A stretch of DNA of 64,000 nucleotides from Nematostella vectensis (GCF_932526225.1 NC_064038.1:18897075-18961074), one strand, 5' to 3'; positions 30,587 to 45,993 are shown, counted from the first letter of the stretch. Translations and numbers: made by a program. The notes: generated by a model from the letters alone, not told the origin.

Positions 30587-30741
30587 AGTAGGGCGCGGTA
30601 AGTACTTGGATGGGTGACCGCTTCAGAATACCGTGTGCTGTAGGCATTTCCTTTTTGTCACCGAAGTACTCACAGGACTGTTATATAATAGATAGATCTT
30701 ACACAGTTGTATCGTCTACGGCCATACCACTGAGAAAGCAC

Positions 30742-30772
<31 letters not shown>

Positions 30773-31485
30773 AGTAGGGCGCGGTTAGTACTTGGATGGG
30801 TGACCACCTGGGAATACCGTGTGCTGTAGGCATTTACTTTTTGTTTTCGAAGTACTAACAGGACTGTTATATAATAGATAGATCTTACACAGTTCTATCG
30901 TCTACGGCCATACCACTGAGAAAGCACCGGTTCTCGTCCAATCACCGAAGTTAAGCTCAGTAGGGCGCGGTTAGTACTTGGATGGGTGACCGCCTGGGAA
31001 TACCGTGTGCTGTAGGCATTTCCTTTTTGTCATCGAAGTACTCACAGGACTGTTATATAATATATATTTCTTACACAGTTCTGTCGTCTACGGCCATACC
31101 ACTGAGAAAGCACCGGTTCTCGTCCGATCACCGAATTTAAGCTCAGTAGGGCACGGTTAGTACTTGGATGGGTGACCGCCTGGGAATACCGTGTGCTGTG
31201 GGCATTTCCTTTTTGTCATCGAGGTACTCACAGGACTGTTATATAATAGATAGATCTTAAACAGTTCTATCGTCTACGGCCATACCACTGAGAAAGCACC
31301 GGTTCTCGTCCGATCACCGAATTTAAGCTCAGTAGGGCGCGGTTAGTACTTGGATGGGTGACCGCCTGGGAATACCGTGTGCTGTAGGCATTTCCTTTTT
31401 GTCATCGAAGTACTCACAGGACTGTTATATAATAGATAGATCTTACACAGTTCTATCGTCTACGGCCATACCACTTAGAAAGCAC

Positions 31486-31516
<31 letters not shown>

Positions 31517-31671
31517 AGTAGGGCGCGGTAAGTACTTGGATGGGTGACCGCTTCGGAATACCGTGTGCTGTAGGCATTTCCTTTTTGTCATCGAAGTACT
31601 CACAGGACTGTTATATAATATATATTTCTTACACAGTTCTGTCGTCTACGGCCATACCACTGAGAAAGCAC

Positions 31672-31702
<31 letters not shown>

Positions 31703-31857
31703 AGTAGGGCGCGGTTAGTACTTGGATGGGTGACCGCCTGGGATTACCGTGTGCTGTAGGCATTTCCTTTTTGTCATCGAAGTACTCAAAGGACTGTTAT
31801 ATAATAGATAGATCTTACACAGTTCTATCGTCTACGGCCATACCACTTAGAAAGCAC

Positions 31858-31888
<31 letters not shown>

Positions 31889-32415
31889 AGTAGGGCGCGG
31901 TAAGTACTTGGATGGGTGACCGCTTCGGAATACAGTGTGCTGTAGGCATTTCCTTTTTGTCATCGAAGTACTCACAGGACTGTTATATAATATATATTTC
32001 TTACACAGTTCTGTCGTCTACGGCCATACCACTGAGAAAGCACCGGTTCTCGTCCGATCACCGTAGTTAAGCTCAGTAGGGCACGGTTAGTACTTGGACG
32101 GGTGACCGCCTTGGAATACCGTGTGCTGTAGTCATTTCCTTTTTGTTACCAAAGTACTCACAGGACTGTTATATCAAATCTATTTCTTACACAGTTCTGT
32201 CGTCTACTGCCATACCACTGAGAAAGCACCGGTTCTCGTCCGATCACCGTAGTTAAGCTCAGTAGGGCACGGTTAGTACTTGGACGGGTGACCGCCTGGG
32301 AATACCGTGTGCTGTAGGCATTTCCTTTTTGTTATCGAGGTACTCAAAGGACTGTTATATAATAGATAGATCTTACACAGTTCTATCGTCTACGGCCATA
32401 CCACTTAGAAAGCAC

Positions 32416-32446
<31 letters not shown>

Positions 32447-32973
32447 AGTAGGGCGCGGTAAGTACTTGGATGGGTTACCGCTTCGGAATACAGTGTGCTG
32501 TAGGCATTTCCTTTTTGTCATCGAAGTACTCACAGGACTGTTATATAATATATATTTCTTACACAGTTCTGTCGTCTACGGCCATACCACTGAGAAAGCA
32601 CCGGTTCTCGTCCGATCACCGTAGTTAAGCTCAGTAGGGCACGGTTAGTACTTGGACGGGTGACCGCCTGGGAATACCGTGTGCTGTAGTCATTTCCTTT
32701 TTGTTACCAAAGTACTCACAGGACTGTTATATCAAATCTATTTCTTACACAGTTCTGTCGTCTACTGCCATACCACTGAGAAAGCACCGGTTCTCGTTCG
32801 ATCACCGTAGTTAAGCTCAGTAGGGCACGGTTAGTACTTGGACGGGTGACCGCCTGGGAATACCGTGTGCTGTAGGCATTTCCTTTTTGTTATCGAGGTA
32901 CTCACAGGACTGTTATATAATAGATAGATCTTAAACAGTTCTCTCGTCTACGGCCATACCACTGAGAAAGCAC

Positions 32974-33004
<31 letters not shown>

Positions 33005-33345
33005 AGTAGGGCGCGGTTAGTACTTGGATGGGTGACCGCCTGGGAATACCGTGTGCTGTAGGCATTTCCTTTTTGTCATCGAAGTACTCACAGGACTGTT
33101 ATATAATATATATTTCTTACACAGTTCTGTCGTCTACGGCCATACCACTGAGAAAGCACCGGTTCTCGTCCGATAACCGAAGTTAAGCTCAGTAGGGCGC
33201 GGTAAGTACTTGGATGGGTGACCGCTTCGGAATACCGTGTGCTGTAGTCATTTCCTTTTTGTTACCAAAGTACTCACAGGACTGTTATATAAAATCTATT
33301 TCTTACACAGTTCTGTCGTCTACGGCCATACCACTGAGAAAGCAC

Positions 33346-33376
<31 letters not shown>

Positions 33377-33529
33377 AGTAGGGCGCGGTTAGTACTTGGA
33401 TGGGTGACCGCCTGGGAATACCGTGTGCTGTAGGCATTTCCTTTTTGTCATCGAAGTACTCACAGGACTGTTATATAATAGATAGATCTTACACAGTTCT
33501 ATCGTCTACGGCCATACCACTTAGAAAGC

Positions 33530-33562
<33 letters not shown>

Positions 33563-33717
33563 AGTAGGGCGCGGTTAGTACTTGGATGGGTGACCGCCTG
33601 GGAATACCGTGTGCTGTAGGCATTTCCTTTTTGTCATCGAAGTACTCACAGGACTGTTATATAATAGATAGATCTTACACAGTTCTATCGTCTACGGCCA
33701 TACCACTTAGAAAGCAC

Positions 33718-33748
<31 letters not shown>

Positions 33749-33903
33749 AGTAGGGCGCGGTAAGTACTTGGATGGGTGACCGCTTCGGAAAACCGTGTGC
33801 TGTAGGCATTTCCTTTTTGTTACCGAAGTACTCACAGGACTGTTATATAATAGATAGATCTTACACAGTTGTATCGTCTACGGCCATACCACTGAGAAAG
33901 CAC

Positions 33904-33934
<31 letters not shown>

Positions 33935-34275
33935 AGTAGGGCGCGGTTAGTACTTGGATGGGTGACCACCTGGGAATACCGTGTGCTGTAGGCATTTACT
34001 TTTTGTTTTCGAAGTACTAACAGGACTGTTATATAATAGATAGATCTTACACAGTTCTATCGTCTACGGCCATACCACTGAGAAAGCACCGGTTCTCGTC
34101 CAATCACCGAAGTTAAGCTCAGTAGGGCGCGGTTAGTACTTGGATGGGTGACCGCCTGGGAATACCGTGTGCTGTAGGCATTTCCTTTTTGTCATCGAAG
34201 TACTCACAGGACTGTTATATAATATATATTTCTTACACAGTTCTGTCGTCTACGGCCATACCACTGAGAAAGCAC

Positions 34276-34306
<31 letters not shown>

Positions 34307-34647
34307 AGTAGGGCGCGGTAAGTACTTGGATGGGTGACCGCTTCGGAATACCGTGTGCTGTAGGCATTTCCGTTTTGTCATCGAAGTACTCACAGGACTG
34401 TTATATAATAGATAGATCTTACACAGTTCTATCGTCTACGGCCATACCACTTAGAAAGCACCGGTTCTCGTCCGATCACCGAATTTAAGCTCAGTAGGGC
34501 GCGGTTAGTACTTGGATGGGTGACCGCCTGGGAATACCGTGTGCTGTAGGCATTTCCTTTTTGTCATCGAAGTACTCACAGGACTGTTATATAATAGATA
34601 GATCTTACACAGTTCTATCGTCTACGGCCATACCACTTAGAAAGCAC

Positions 34648-34678
<31 letters not shown>

Positions 34679-34833
34679 AGTAGGGCGCGGTAAGTACTTG
34701 GATGGGTGACCGCTTCGGAATACCGTGTGCTGTAGGCATTTCCTTTTTGTCATCGAAGTACTCACAGGACTGTTATATAATATATATTTCTTACACAGTT
34801 CTGTCGTCTACGGCCATACCACTGAGAAAGCAC

Positions 34834-34864
<31 letters not shown>

Positions 34865-35019
34865 AGTAGGGCGCGGTTAGTACTTGGATGGGTGACCGCC
34901 TGGGAATACCGTGTGCTGTAGGCATTTCCTTTTTGTCATCGAAGTACTCAAAGGACTGTTATATAATAGATAGATCTTACACAGTTCTATCGTCTACGGC
35001 CATACCACTTAGAAAGCAC

Positions 35020-35050
<31 letters not shown>

Positions 35051-35481
35051 AGTAGGGCGCGGTAAGTACTTGGATGGGTGACCGCTTCGGAATACAGTGT
35101 GCTGTAGGCATTTCCTTTTTGTCATCGAAGTACTCACAGGACTGTTATATAATATATATTTCTTACACAGTTCTGTCGTCTACGGCCATACCACTGAGAA
35201 AGCACCGGTTCTCGTCCGATCACCGTAGTTAAGCTCAGTAGGGCACGGTTAGTACTTGGATGGGTGACCGCCTGGGAATACCGTGTGCTGTAGGCATTTC
35301 CTTTTTGTTATCGAGGTACTGACAGTACTGTTATATAATAGATAGATCTTAAACAGTTCTGTCGTCTACGACCATACCACTGAGAAAGCACCGGTTCTCG
35401 TCCGATCACCGAATTTAAGCTCAGTAGGGCGCGGTTAGTACTTGGATGGGTGACCGCCTGGGAATACCGTGTGCTGTAGGC
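27924..35481 (+). rRNA. 5S rRNA genes 151-191
   Basis: Forty-one genes start every 186 bp from 27924 to 35364, with the same unit classes as the block to the left. The block ends at a unit whose downstream spacer is 31 bp short, which shifts the register of everything after it. Confidence 0.93.
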
Positions 35482-35502
35482 ATTTCCTTTTTGTCATCGA
35501 AG

Positions 35503-35519
35503 TACTCACAGTTCTATCG
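35503..35519 (+). other. Spacer with a 31-bp deletion between CACAG repeats
   Basis: The spacer reads CTCACAGTTCTATC where a normal one has CTCACAG, then 31 bp, then TTCTATC. The missing stretch lies between two CACAG motifs, so one motif plus the intervening DNA was lost, a typical slippage or microhomology deletion. It removes the TATA-like box of the gene at 35519, so that gene probably has weaker upstream promoter contacts. Confidence 0.8.
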
Positions 35520-35546
35520 TCTACGGCCATACCACTTAGAAAGCAC

Positions 35547-35577
<31 letters not shown>

Positions 35578-35732
35578 AGTAGGGCGCGGTAAGTACTTGG
35601 ATGGGTGACCGCTTCGGAATACCGTGTGCTGTAGGCATTTCCTTTTTGTCATCGAAGTACTCACAGGACTGTTATATAATATATATTTCTTACACAGTTC
35701 TGTCGTCTACGGCCATACCACTGTGAAAGCAC

Positions 35733-35763
<31 letters not shown>

Positions 35764-35918
35764 AGTAGGGCGCGGTAAGTACTTGGATGGGTGACCGCCT
35801 GGGAATACCGTGTGCTGTAGGCATTTCCTTTTTGTCATCGAAGTACTCACAGGACTGTTATATAATAGATAGATCTTACACAGTTCTATGGTCTACGGCC
35901 ATACCACTTAGAAAGCAC

Positions 35919-35949
<31 letters not shown>

Positions 35950-36104
35950 AGTAGGGCGCGGTAAGTACTTGGATGGGTGACCGCTTCGGAATACCGTCTG
36001 CTGTAGGCATTTCCTTTTTGTTACCGAAGTACTCACAGGACTGTCATATAATAGATAGATCTTACACAGTTGTATCGTCTACGGCCATACCACTGAGAAA
36101 GCAC

Positions 36105-36135
<31 letters not shown>

Positions 36136-36290
36136 AGTAGGGCACGGTTAGTACTTGGACAGGTGACCGCCTGGTAATACCGTGTGCTGTAGGCATTTCC
36201 TTTTTGTTTTCGAAGTACTAACAGGACTGTTATATAATAGATAGATCTTACACAGTTCTATCGACTACAGCCATACCACTGAGAAAGCAC

Positions 36291-36321
<31 letters not shown>

Positions 36322-36848
36322 AGTAGGGCGCGGTAAGTACTTGGATGGGTGACCGCTTCGGAATACCGTGTGCTGTAGGCATTTCCTTTTTGTTACCGAA
36401 GTACTCACAGGACTGTTATATCAAATCTATTTCTTACACAGTTCTGTCGTCTACGGCCATACCACTGAGAAAGCACCGGTTCTCGTCCGATCACCGTAGT
36501 TAAGCTCAGTAGGGCACGGTTAGTACTTGGACGGGTGACCGCCTGGGAATACCGTGTGCTGTAGGCATTTCCTTTTTGTTATCGAGGTACTCACAGGACT
36601 GTTATATAATAGATAGATCTTAAACAGTTCTATCGTCTACGGCCATACCACTGAGAAAGCACCGGTTCTCGTCCGATAACCGAAGTTAAGCTCAGTAGGG
36701 CGCGGTTAGTACTTGGATGGGTGACCGCCTGGGAATACCGTGTGCTGTAGGCATTTCCTTTTTGTCATCGAAGTACTCACAGGACTGTTATATAATAGAT
36801 AGATCTTACACAGTTCTATCGTCTACGGCCATACCACTTAGAAAGCAC

Positions 36849-36879
<31 letters not shown>

Positions 36880-37034
36880 AGTAGGGCGCGGTAAGTACTT
36901 GGATGGGTGACCGCTTCGGAATACCGTGTGCTGTAGTCATTTCCTTTTTGTTACCAAAGTTCTTACAGGACTGTTATATAAAATCTATTTCTTACACAGT
37001 TCTGTCGTCTACGGCCATACCACTGAGAAAGCAC

Positions 37035-37065
<31 letters not shown>

Positions 37066-37592
37066 AGTAGGGCGCGGTTAGTACTTGGATGGGTGACCGC
37101 CTGGGAATACCGTGTGCTGTAGGCATTTCCTTTTTGTCATCGAAGTACTCACAGGACTGTTATATAATAGATAGATCTTACACAGTTCTATCGTCTACGG
37201 CCATACCACTTAGAAAGCACCGGTTCTCGTCCGATCACCGAAGTTAAGGTCAGTAGGGCGCGGTAAGTACTTGGATGGGTGACCGCTTCGGAATACCGTG
37301 TGCTGTAGGCATTTCCTTTTTGTTACCGAAGTACTCACAGGACTGTTATATAATAGATAGATCTTACACAGTTGTATCGTCTACGGCCATACCACTGAGA
37401 AAGCACCGGTACTCGTCCGATCACCGAAGTTAAGCTCAGTAGGGCACGGTTAGTACTTGGACGGGTGACCGCCTGGTAATACCGTGTGCTGTAGGCATTT
37501 CCTTTTTGTTTTCGAAGTACTAACAGGACTGTTATATAATAGATAGATGTTACACAGTTCTATCGACTACAGCCATACCACTGAGAAAGCAC

Positions 37593-37623
<31 letters not shown>

Positions 37624-38150
37624 AGTAGGGCGCGGTAAGTACTTGGATGGGTGACCGCTTCGGAATACCGTGTCCTGTAGGCATTTCCTTTTTGTTACCG
37701 AAGTACTCACAGGACTGTTATATCAAATCTATTTCTTACACAGTTCTGTCGTCTACGGCCATACCACTGAGAAAGCACCGGTTCTCGTCCGATCACCGTA
37801 GTTAAGCTCAGTAGGGCACGGTTAGTACTTGGACGGGTGACCGCCTTGGAATACCGTGTGCTGTAGTCATTTCCTTTTTGTTACCAAAGTACTCACAGGA
37901 CTGTTATATAAAATCTATTTCTTACACAGTTCTGTCGTCTACGGCCATACCACTGAGAAAGCACCGGTTCTCGTCCGATCACCGTAGTTAAGCTCAGTAG
38001 GGCACGGTTAGTACTTGGATGGGTGACCGCCTGGGAATACCGTGTGCTGTAGGCATTTCCTTTTTGTTATCGAGGTACTCACAGGACTGTTATATATTGG
38101 ATAGATCTTGAACAGTTCTGTCGTCTACGGCCATACCACTGAGAAAGCAC

Positions 38151-38181
<31 letters not shown>

Positions 38182-38336
38182 AGTAGGGCGCGGTTAGTAC
38201 TTGGATGGGTGACCGCCTGGGAATACCGTGTGTTGTAGGCATTTCCTTTTTGTCATCGAAGTACTCACAGGACTGTTATATAATAGATAGATCTAACACA
38301 GTTCTATCATCTACGGCCATACCACTTAGAAAGCAC

Positions 38337-38367
<31 letters not shown>

Positions 38368-38522
38368 AGTAGGGCGCGGTAAGTACTTGGATGTGTGACC
38401 GCTTCAGAATACCGTGTGCTGTTGGCATTTCCTTTTTGTTATCGAGGTACTGACAGTACTGTTATATAATAGATAGATGTTACACAGTTCTATCGTTTAC
38501 GGCCATACCACTGAGAAAGCAC

Positions 38523-38553
<31 letters not shown>

Positions 38554-38708
38554 AGTAGGGCGCGGTAAGTACTTGGATGGGTGACCGCTTCAGAATACCG
38601 TGTGCTGTTGGCATTTCCTTTTTGTTATCGAGGTACTGACAGTACTGTTATATAATAGATAGATGTTACACAGTTCTATCGTTTACGGCCATACCACTGA
38701 GAAAGCAC

Positions 38709-38739
<31 letters not shown>

Positions 38740-39266
38740 AGTAGGGCGCGGTTAGTACTTGGATGGGTGACCGCCTGGGAATACCGTGTGCTGTAGGCAT
38801 TTACTTTTTGTCATCGAAGTACTCACAGGACTGTTATATAATATATATTTCTTACACAGTTCTGTCGTCTACGGCCATACCACTGAGAAAGCACCGGTTC
38901 TCGTCCGATAACCGAAGTTAAGCTCAGTAGGGCGCGGTTAGTACTTGGATGGGTGACCGCTTCGGAATACCGTGTGCTGTAGGCATTTCCTTTTTGTTAC
39001 CGAAGTAGTCACAGGACTGTTATATAATAGATAGATCTTACACAGTTGTATCGTCTACGGCCATACCACTGAGAAAGCACAGGTTCTCGTCCGATCACCG
39101 AAGTTAAGCTCAGTAGGGCACGGTTAGTACTTGGACGGGTGACCGCCTGGTAATACCGTGTGCTGTAGGCATTTCCTTTTTGTTTTCGAAGTACTAACAG
39201 GACTGTTATATAATAGATAGATCTTACACAGTTCTATCGACTACAGCCATACCACTGAGAAAGCAC

Positions 39267-39297
<31 letters not shown>

Positions 39298-39452
39298 AGT
39301 AGGGCGCGGTAAGTACTTGGATGGGTGACCGCTTCGGAATACCGTGTGCTGTAGGCATTTCCTTTTTGTTACCGAAGTACTCACAGGACTGTTATATCAA
39401 ATCTATTTCTTACACAGTTCTGTCGTCTACGGCCATACCACTGAGAAAGCAC

Positions 39453-39483
<31 letters not shown>

Positions 39484-39824
39484 AGTAGGGCACGGTTAGT
39501 ACTTGGACGGGTGACCGCCTGGGAATACCGTGTGCTGTAGTCATTTCCTTTTTGTTACCAAAGTACTCACAGGACTGTTATATAAAATCTATTTCTTACA
39601 CAGTTCTGTCGTCTACGGCCATACCACTGAGAAAGCACCGGTTCTCGTCCGATCACCGTAGTTAAGCTCAGTAGGGCACGGTTAGTACTTGGATGGGTGA
39701 CCGCCTGGGAATACCGTGTGCTGTAGGCATTTCCTTTTTGTTATCGAGGTACTCACAGGACTGTTATATAATAGATAGATCTTGAACAGTTCTGTCGTCT
39801 ACGGCCATACCACTGAGAAAGCAC

Positions 39825-39855
<31 letters not shown>

Positions 39856-40010
39856 AGTAGGGCGCGGTTAGTACTTGGATGGGTGACCGCCTGGGAATAC
39901 CGTGTGCTGTAGGCATTTCCTTTTTGTTATCGAGGTACTCACAGGACTGTTATATAATAGATAGATATTGAACAGTTCTGTCGTCTACGGCCATACCACT
40001 TAGAAAGCAC

Positions 40011-40041
<31 letters not shown>

Positions 40042-40382
40042 AGTAGGGCGCGGTAAGTACTTGGATGGGTGACCGCTTCAGAATACCGTGTGCTGTTGTC
40101 ATTTCCTTTTTGTTATCGAGTGACTGACAGTACTGTTATATAATAGATAGATGTTACACAGTTCTATCGTTTACTGCCATACCACTGAGAAAGCACCAGT
40201 TCTCGTCCGATCACAGAACTTAAAGTCAGTAGGGCACGGTTAGTACTTGGACGGGTGACCGCCTGGGAATACCGTGTGCTGTAGGCATTTCCTTTTTGTT
40301 ATCAAGGTACTCACAGGACTGTTATATAATAGATAGATCTTAAACTGTTCTAACGTCTACGGCCATACCACTGAGAAAGCAC

Positions 40383-40413
<31 letters not shown>

Positions 40414-40568
40414 AGTAGGGCGCGGTTAGTACTTGGATGGGTGACCGCCTGGGAATACCGTGTGCTGTAGGCATTTCCTTTTTGTCATCGAAGTACTCAC
40501 AGGACTGTTATATAATATATATTTCTTACACAGTTCTGTCGTCTACGGCCATACCACTGAGAAAGCAC

Positions 40569-40599
<31 letters not shown>

Positions 40600-41312
40600 A
40601 GTAGGGCGCGGTTAGTACTTGGATGGGTGACCGCCTGGGAATACCGTGTGCTGTAGGCATTTCCTTTTTGTCATCGAAGTACTCACAGGACTGTTATATA
40701 ATATATATTTCTTACACAGTTCTGTCGTCTACGGCCATACCACTGAGAAAGCACCGGTTCTCGGCCGATCACCGAAGTTAAGCTCAGTAGGGCGCGGTAA
40801 GTACTTGGATGGGTGACCGCTTCGGAATACCGTGTGCTGTAGGCATTTCCTTTTTGTTACCGAAGTACTCACAGGACTGTTATATCAAATCTATTTCTTA
40901 CACAGTTCTGTCGTCTACGGCCATACCACTGAGAAAGCACCGGTTCTCGTCCGATCACCGTAGTTAAGCTCAGTAGGGCACGGTTAGTACTTGGACGGGT
41001 GACCGCCTGGGAATACCGTGTGCTGTAGTCATTTCCTTTTTGTTACCAAAGTACTCACAGGACTGTTATATAAAATCTATTTCTTACACAGTTCTGTCGT
41101 CTACGGCCATACCACTGAGAAAGCACCGGTTCTCGTCCGATCACCGTAGTTAAGCTCAGTAGGGCACGGTTAGTACTTGGATGGGTGACCGCCTGGGAAT
41201 ACCGTGTGCTGTAGGCATTTCCTTTTTGTTATCGAGGTACTCACAGGACTGTTATATAATAGATAGATATTGAACAGTTCTGTCGTCTACGGCCATACCA
41301 CTTGGAAAGCAC

Positions 41313-41343
<31 letters not shown>

Positions 41344-41684
41344 AGTAGGGCGCGGTAAGTACTTGGATGGGTGACCGCTTCAGAATACCGTGTGCTGTTG
41401 TCATTTTCTTTTTGTTATCGAGTGACTGACAGTACTGTTATATAATAGATAGATGTTACACAGTTCTATCGTTTACGGCCATACCACTGAGAAAGCACCA
41501 GTTCTCGTCCGATCACTGAACTTAAAGTCAGTAGGGCACGGTTAGTACTTGGACGGATGACCGCCTGGGAATACCGTGTGCTGTAGGCATTTCCTTTTTG
41601 TTATCAAGGTACTCACAGGACTGTTATATAATAGATAGATCTTAAACTGTTCTAACGTCTACGGCCATACCACTGAGAAAGCAC

Positions 41685-41715
<31 letters not shown>

Positions 41716-41870
41716 AGTAGGGCGCGGTTAGTACTTGGATGTGTGACCGCCTGGGAATACCGTGTGCTGTAGGCATTTCCTTTTTGTCATCGAAGTACTC
41801 ACAGGACTGTTATATAATATATATTTCTTACACAGTTCTGTCGTCTACGGCCATACGACTGAGAAAGCAC

Positions 41871-41901
<31 letters not shown>

Positions 41902-42428
41902 AGTAGGGCGCGGTTAGTACTTGGATGGGTGACCGCCTGGGAATACCGTGTGCTGTAGGCATTTCCTTTTTGTCATCGAAGTACTCACAGGACTGTTATA
42001 TAATAGATAGATCTTACACAGTTCTATCGTCTACGGCCATACCACTTAGAAAGCACCGATTCTCGTCCGATCACCGAAGTTAAGCTCAGTAGGGCGCGGT
42101 AAGTACTTGCATGGGTGACCGCTTCGGAATACCGTGTGCTGTAGGCATTTCCTTTTTGTTACCGAAGTACTCACAGGACTGTTATATAAAATCTATTTCT
42201 TACACAGTTCTGTCGTCTACGGCCATACCACTGAGAAAGCACCGGTTCTCGTCCGATTACCGTAGTTAAGCTCATTAGGGCACGGTTAGTACTTGGACGG
42301 GTGACCGCCTGGAAATACCGTGTGCTGTAGGCATTTCCTTTTTGTTACCGAAGTACTCACAGGACTGTTATATAATAGATAGATCTTACACAGTTCTATC
42401 GTCTACGGCCATACCACTTAGAAAGCAC

Positions 42429-42459
<31 letters not shown>

Positions 42460-42986
42460 AGTAGGGCGCGGTAAGTACTTGGATGGGTGACCGCTTCGGA
42501 ATACCGTGTGCTGTAGGCATTTCCTTTTTGTTATCGAGGTACTGACAGGACTGTTATATAATAGATAGATGTTACACAGTTCTATTGTTTACGGCCATAC
42601 CACTGAGAAAGCACCAGTTCTCGTCCGATCACAGAACTTACAGTCAGTAGGGCACGGTTAGTACTTGGACGGGTGACCGCCTGGGAATAACGTGTGCTGT
42701 AGGCATGTCCTTTTTGTTATCGAGGTACTCACAGGACTGTTATATAATAGATAGATCTTAAACAGTTCTATCGTCTACGGCCATACCACTGAGAAAGCAC
42801 CGGTTCTCGTCCGATCACTGAAGTTAAGCTCAGTAGGGCGCGGTTAGTACTTGGATGGGTGACCGCCTGGGAATACCGTGTGCTGTAGGCATTTCCTTTT
42901 TGTTATCGAGGTACTCACAGGACTGTTATATAATAGATAGATCTTACACAGTTCTATCGTCTACGGCCATACCACTGAGAAAGCAC

Positions 42987-43017
<31 letters not shown>

Positions 43018-43170
43018 AGTAGGGCGCGGTTAGTACTTGGATGGGTGACCGCCTGGGAATACCGTGTGCTGTAGGCATTTCCTTTTTGTCATCGAAGTAC
43101 TCACAGGACTGTTATATAATATATATTTCTTACACAGTTCTGTTGTCTACGGCCATACCACTGAGAAAGC

Positions 43171-43203
<33 letters not shown>

Positions 43204-43358
43204 AGTAGGGCGCGGTTAGTACTTGGATGGGTGACCGCCTGGGAATACCGTGTGCTGTAGGCATTTCCTTTTTGTCATCGAAGTACTCACAGGACTGTTA
43301 TATATTAGATAGATCTTACACAGTTCTATCGTCTACGGCCATACCACTTAGAAAGCAC

Positions 43359-43389
<31 letters not shown>

Positions 43390-43544
43390 AGTAGGGCGCG
43401 GTAAGTACTTGGATGGGTGACCGCTTCGGAATACCGTGTGCTGTAGGCATTTCCTTTTTGTCATCGAAGTACTCACAGGACTGTTATATAATATATATTT
43501 CTTACACAGTTCTGTCGTCTACGGCCATACCACTGAGAAAGCAC

Positions 43545-43575
<31 letters not shown>

Positions 43576-43730
43576 AGTAGGGCGCGGTTAGTACTTGGAT
43601 GGGTGACCGCCTAGGAATACCGTGTGCTGTAGGCATTTCCTTTTTGTCATCGAAGTACTCACAGGACTGTTATATAATAGATAGATCTTACACAGTTCTA
43701 TCGTCTACGGCCATACCACTTAGAAAGCAC

Positions 43731-43761
<31 letters not shown>

Positions 43762-43916
43762 AGTAGGGCGCGGTAAGTACTTGGATGGGTGACCGCTTCG
43801 GAATACCGTGTGCTGTAGGCATTTCCTTTTTGTTACCGAAGTACTCACAGGACTGTTATATAATAGATAGATCTTACACAGTTGTATCGTCTACGGCCAT
43901 ACCACTGAGAAAGCAC

Positions 43917-43947
<31 letters not shown>

Positions 43948-44102
43948 AGTAGGGCACGGTTAGTACTTGGACGGGTGACCGCTTGGTAATACCGTGTGCT
44001 GTAGGCATTTCCTTTTTGTTTTCGAAGTACTAACAGGACTGTTATATAATAGATAGATTTTAAACAGTTCTATCGACTACAGCCATACCACTGAGAAAGC
44101 AC

Positions 44103-44133
<31 letters not shown>

Positions 44134-44846
44134 AGTAGGGCGCGGTAAGTACTTGGATGGGTGACCGCTTCGGAATACCGTGTGCTGTAGGCATTTCCTT
44201 TTTGTTACCGAAGTACTCACAGGACTGTTATATCAAATCTATTTCTTACACAGTTCTGTCGTCTACGGCCATACCACTGAGAAAGCACAGGTTCTCGTCC
44301 GATCACCGTAGTTAAGCTCAGTAGGGCACGGTTAGTACTTGGACGGGTGACCGCCTGGGAATACCGTGTGCTGTAGGCATTTCCTTTTTGTTACCGAAGT
44401 ACTCACAGGACTGTTATATCAAATCTATTTCTTACACAGTTCTGTCGTCTACGGCCATACCACTGAGAAAGCACCGGTTCTTGTCCGATCACCGTAGTTA
44501 AGCTCAGTAGGGCACGGTTAGTACTTGGACGGGTGACCGCCTGGGAATACCGTGTGCTGTAGTCATTTCCTTTTTGTTACCAAAGTACTCACAGGACTGT
44601 TATATAAAATCTATTTCTTACACAGTTCTGTCGTCTACGGCCATACCACTGAGAAAGCACCGGTTCTCGTCCGATCACCGTAGTTAAGCTCAGTAGGGCA
44701 CGGTTAGTACTTGGATGGGTGACCGCCTGGGAATACCGTGTGCTGTAGGCATTTCCTTTTTGTTATCGAGGTACTCACAGGACTGTTATATAATAGATAG
44801 ATCTTGAACAGTTCTGTCGTCTACGGCCATACCACTGAGAAAGCAC

Positions 44847-44877
<31 letters not shown>

Positions 44878-45032
44878 AGTAGGGCGCGGTTAGTACTTGG
44901 ATGGGTGACCGCCTGGGAATACCGTGTGCTGTAGGCATTTCCTTTTTGTCATCGAAGTACTCACAGGACTGTTATATAATAGATAGATCTTACACAGTTC
45001 TATCGTCTACGGCCATACCACTTAGAAAGCAC

Positions 45033-45063
<31 letters not shown>

Positions 45064-45218
45064 AGTAGGGCGCGGTAAGTACTTGGATGGGTGACCGCTT
45101 CAGAATACCGTGTGCTGTTGGCATTTCCTTTTTGTTATCGAGGTACTGACAGTACTGTTATATAATAGATAGATGTTACACAGTTCTATCGTTTACGGCC
45201 ATACCACTGAGAAAGCAC

Positions 45219-45249
<31 letters not shown>

Positions 45250-45404
45250 AGTAGGGCACGGTTAGTACTTGGACGGGTGACCGCCTGGTAATACCGTGTG
45301 CTGTAGGCATTTCCTTTTTGTTTTCGAAGTACTAACAGGACTGTTATATAATAGATAGATCTTACACAGTTCTATCGACTACAGCCATACCACTGAGAAA
45401 GCAC

Positions 45405-45435
<31 letters not shown>

Positions 45436-45776
45436 AGTAGGGCGCGGTAAGTACTTGGATGGGTGACCGCTTCGGAATACCGTGTGCTGTAGGCATTTCC
45501 TTTTTGTTACCGAAGTACTCACAGGACTGTTATATCAAATCTATTTCTTACACAGTTCTGTCGTCTACGGCCATACCACTGAGAAAGCACCGGTTCTCGT
45601 CCGATCACCGTAGTTAAGCTCAGTAGGGCACGGTTAGTACTTGGACGGGTGACCGCCTGGGAATACCGTGTGCTGTAGGCATTTCCTTTTTGTTATCGAG
45701 GTACTCACAGGACTGTTATATAATAGATAGATCTTAAACAGTTCTATCGTCTACGGCCATACCACTGAGAAAGCAC

Positions 45777-45807
<31 letters not shown>

Positions 45808-45962
45808 AGTAGGGCGCGGTTAGTACTTGGATGGGTGACCGCCTGAGAATACCGTGTGCTGTAGGCATTTCCTTTTTGTCATCGAAGTACTCACAGGACT
45901 GTTATATAATATATATTTCTTACACAGTTCTGTCGTCTACGGCCATACCACTGAGAAAGCAC

Positions 45963-45993
<31 letters not shown>

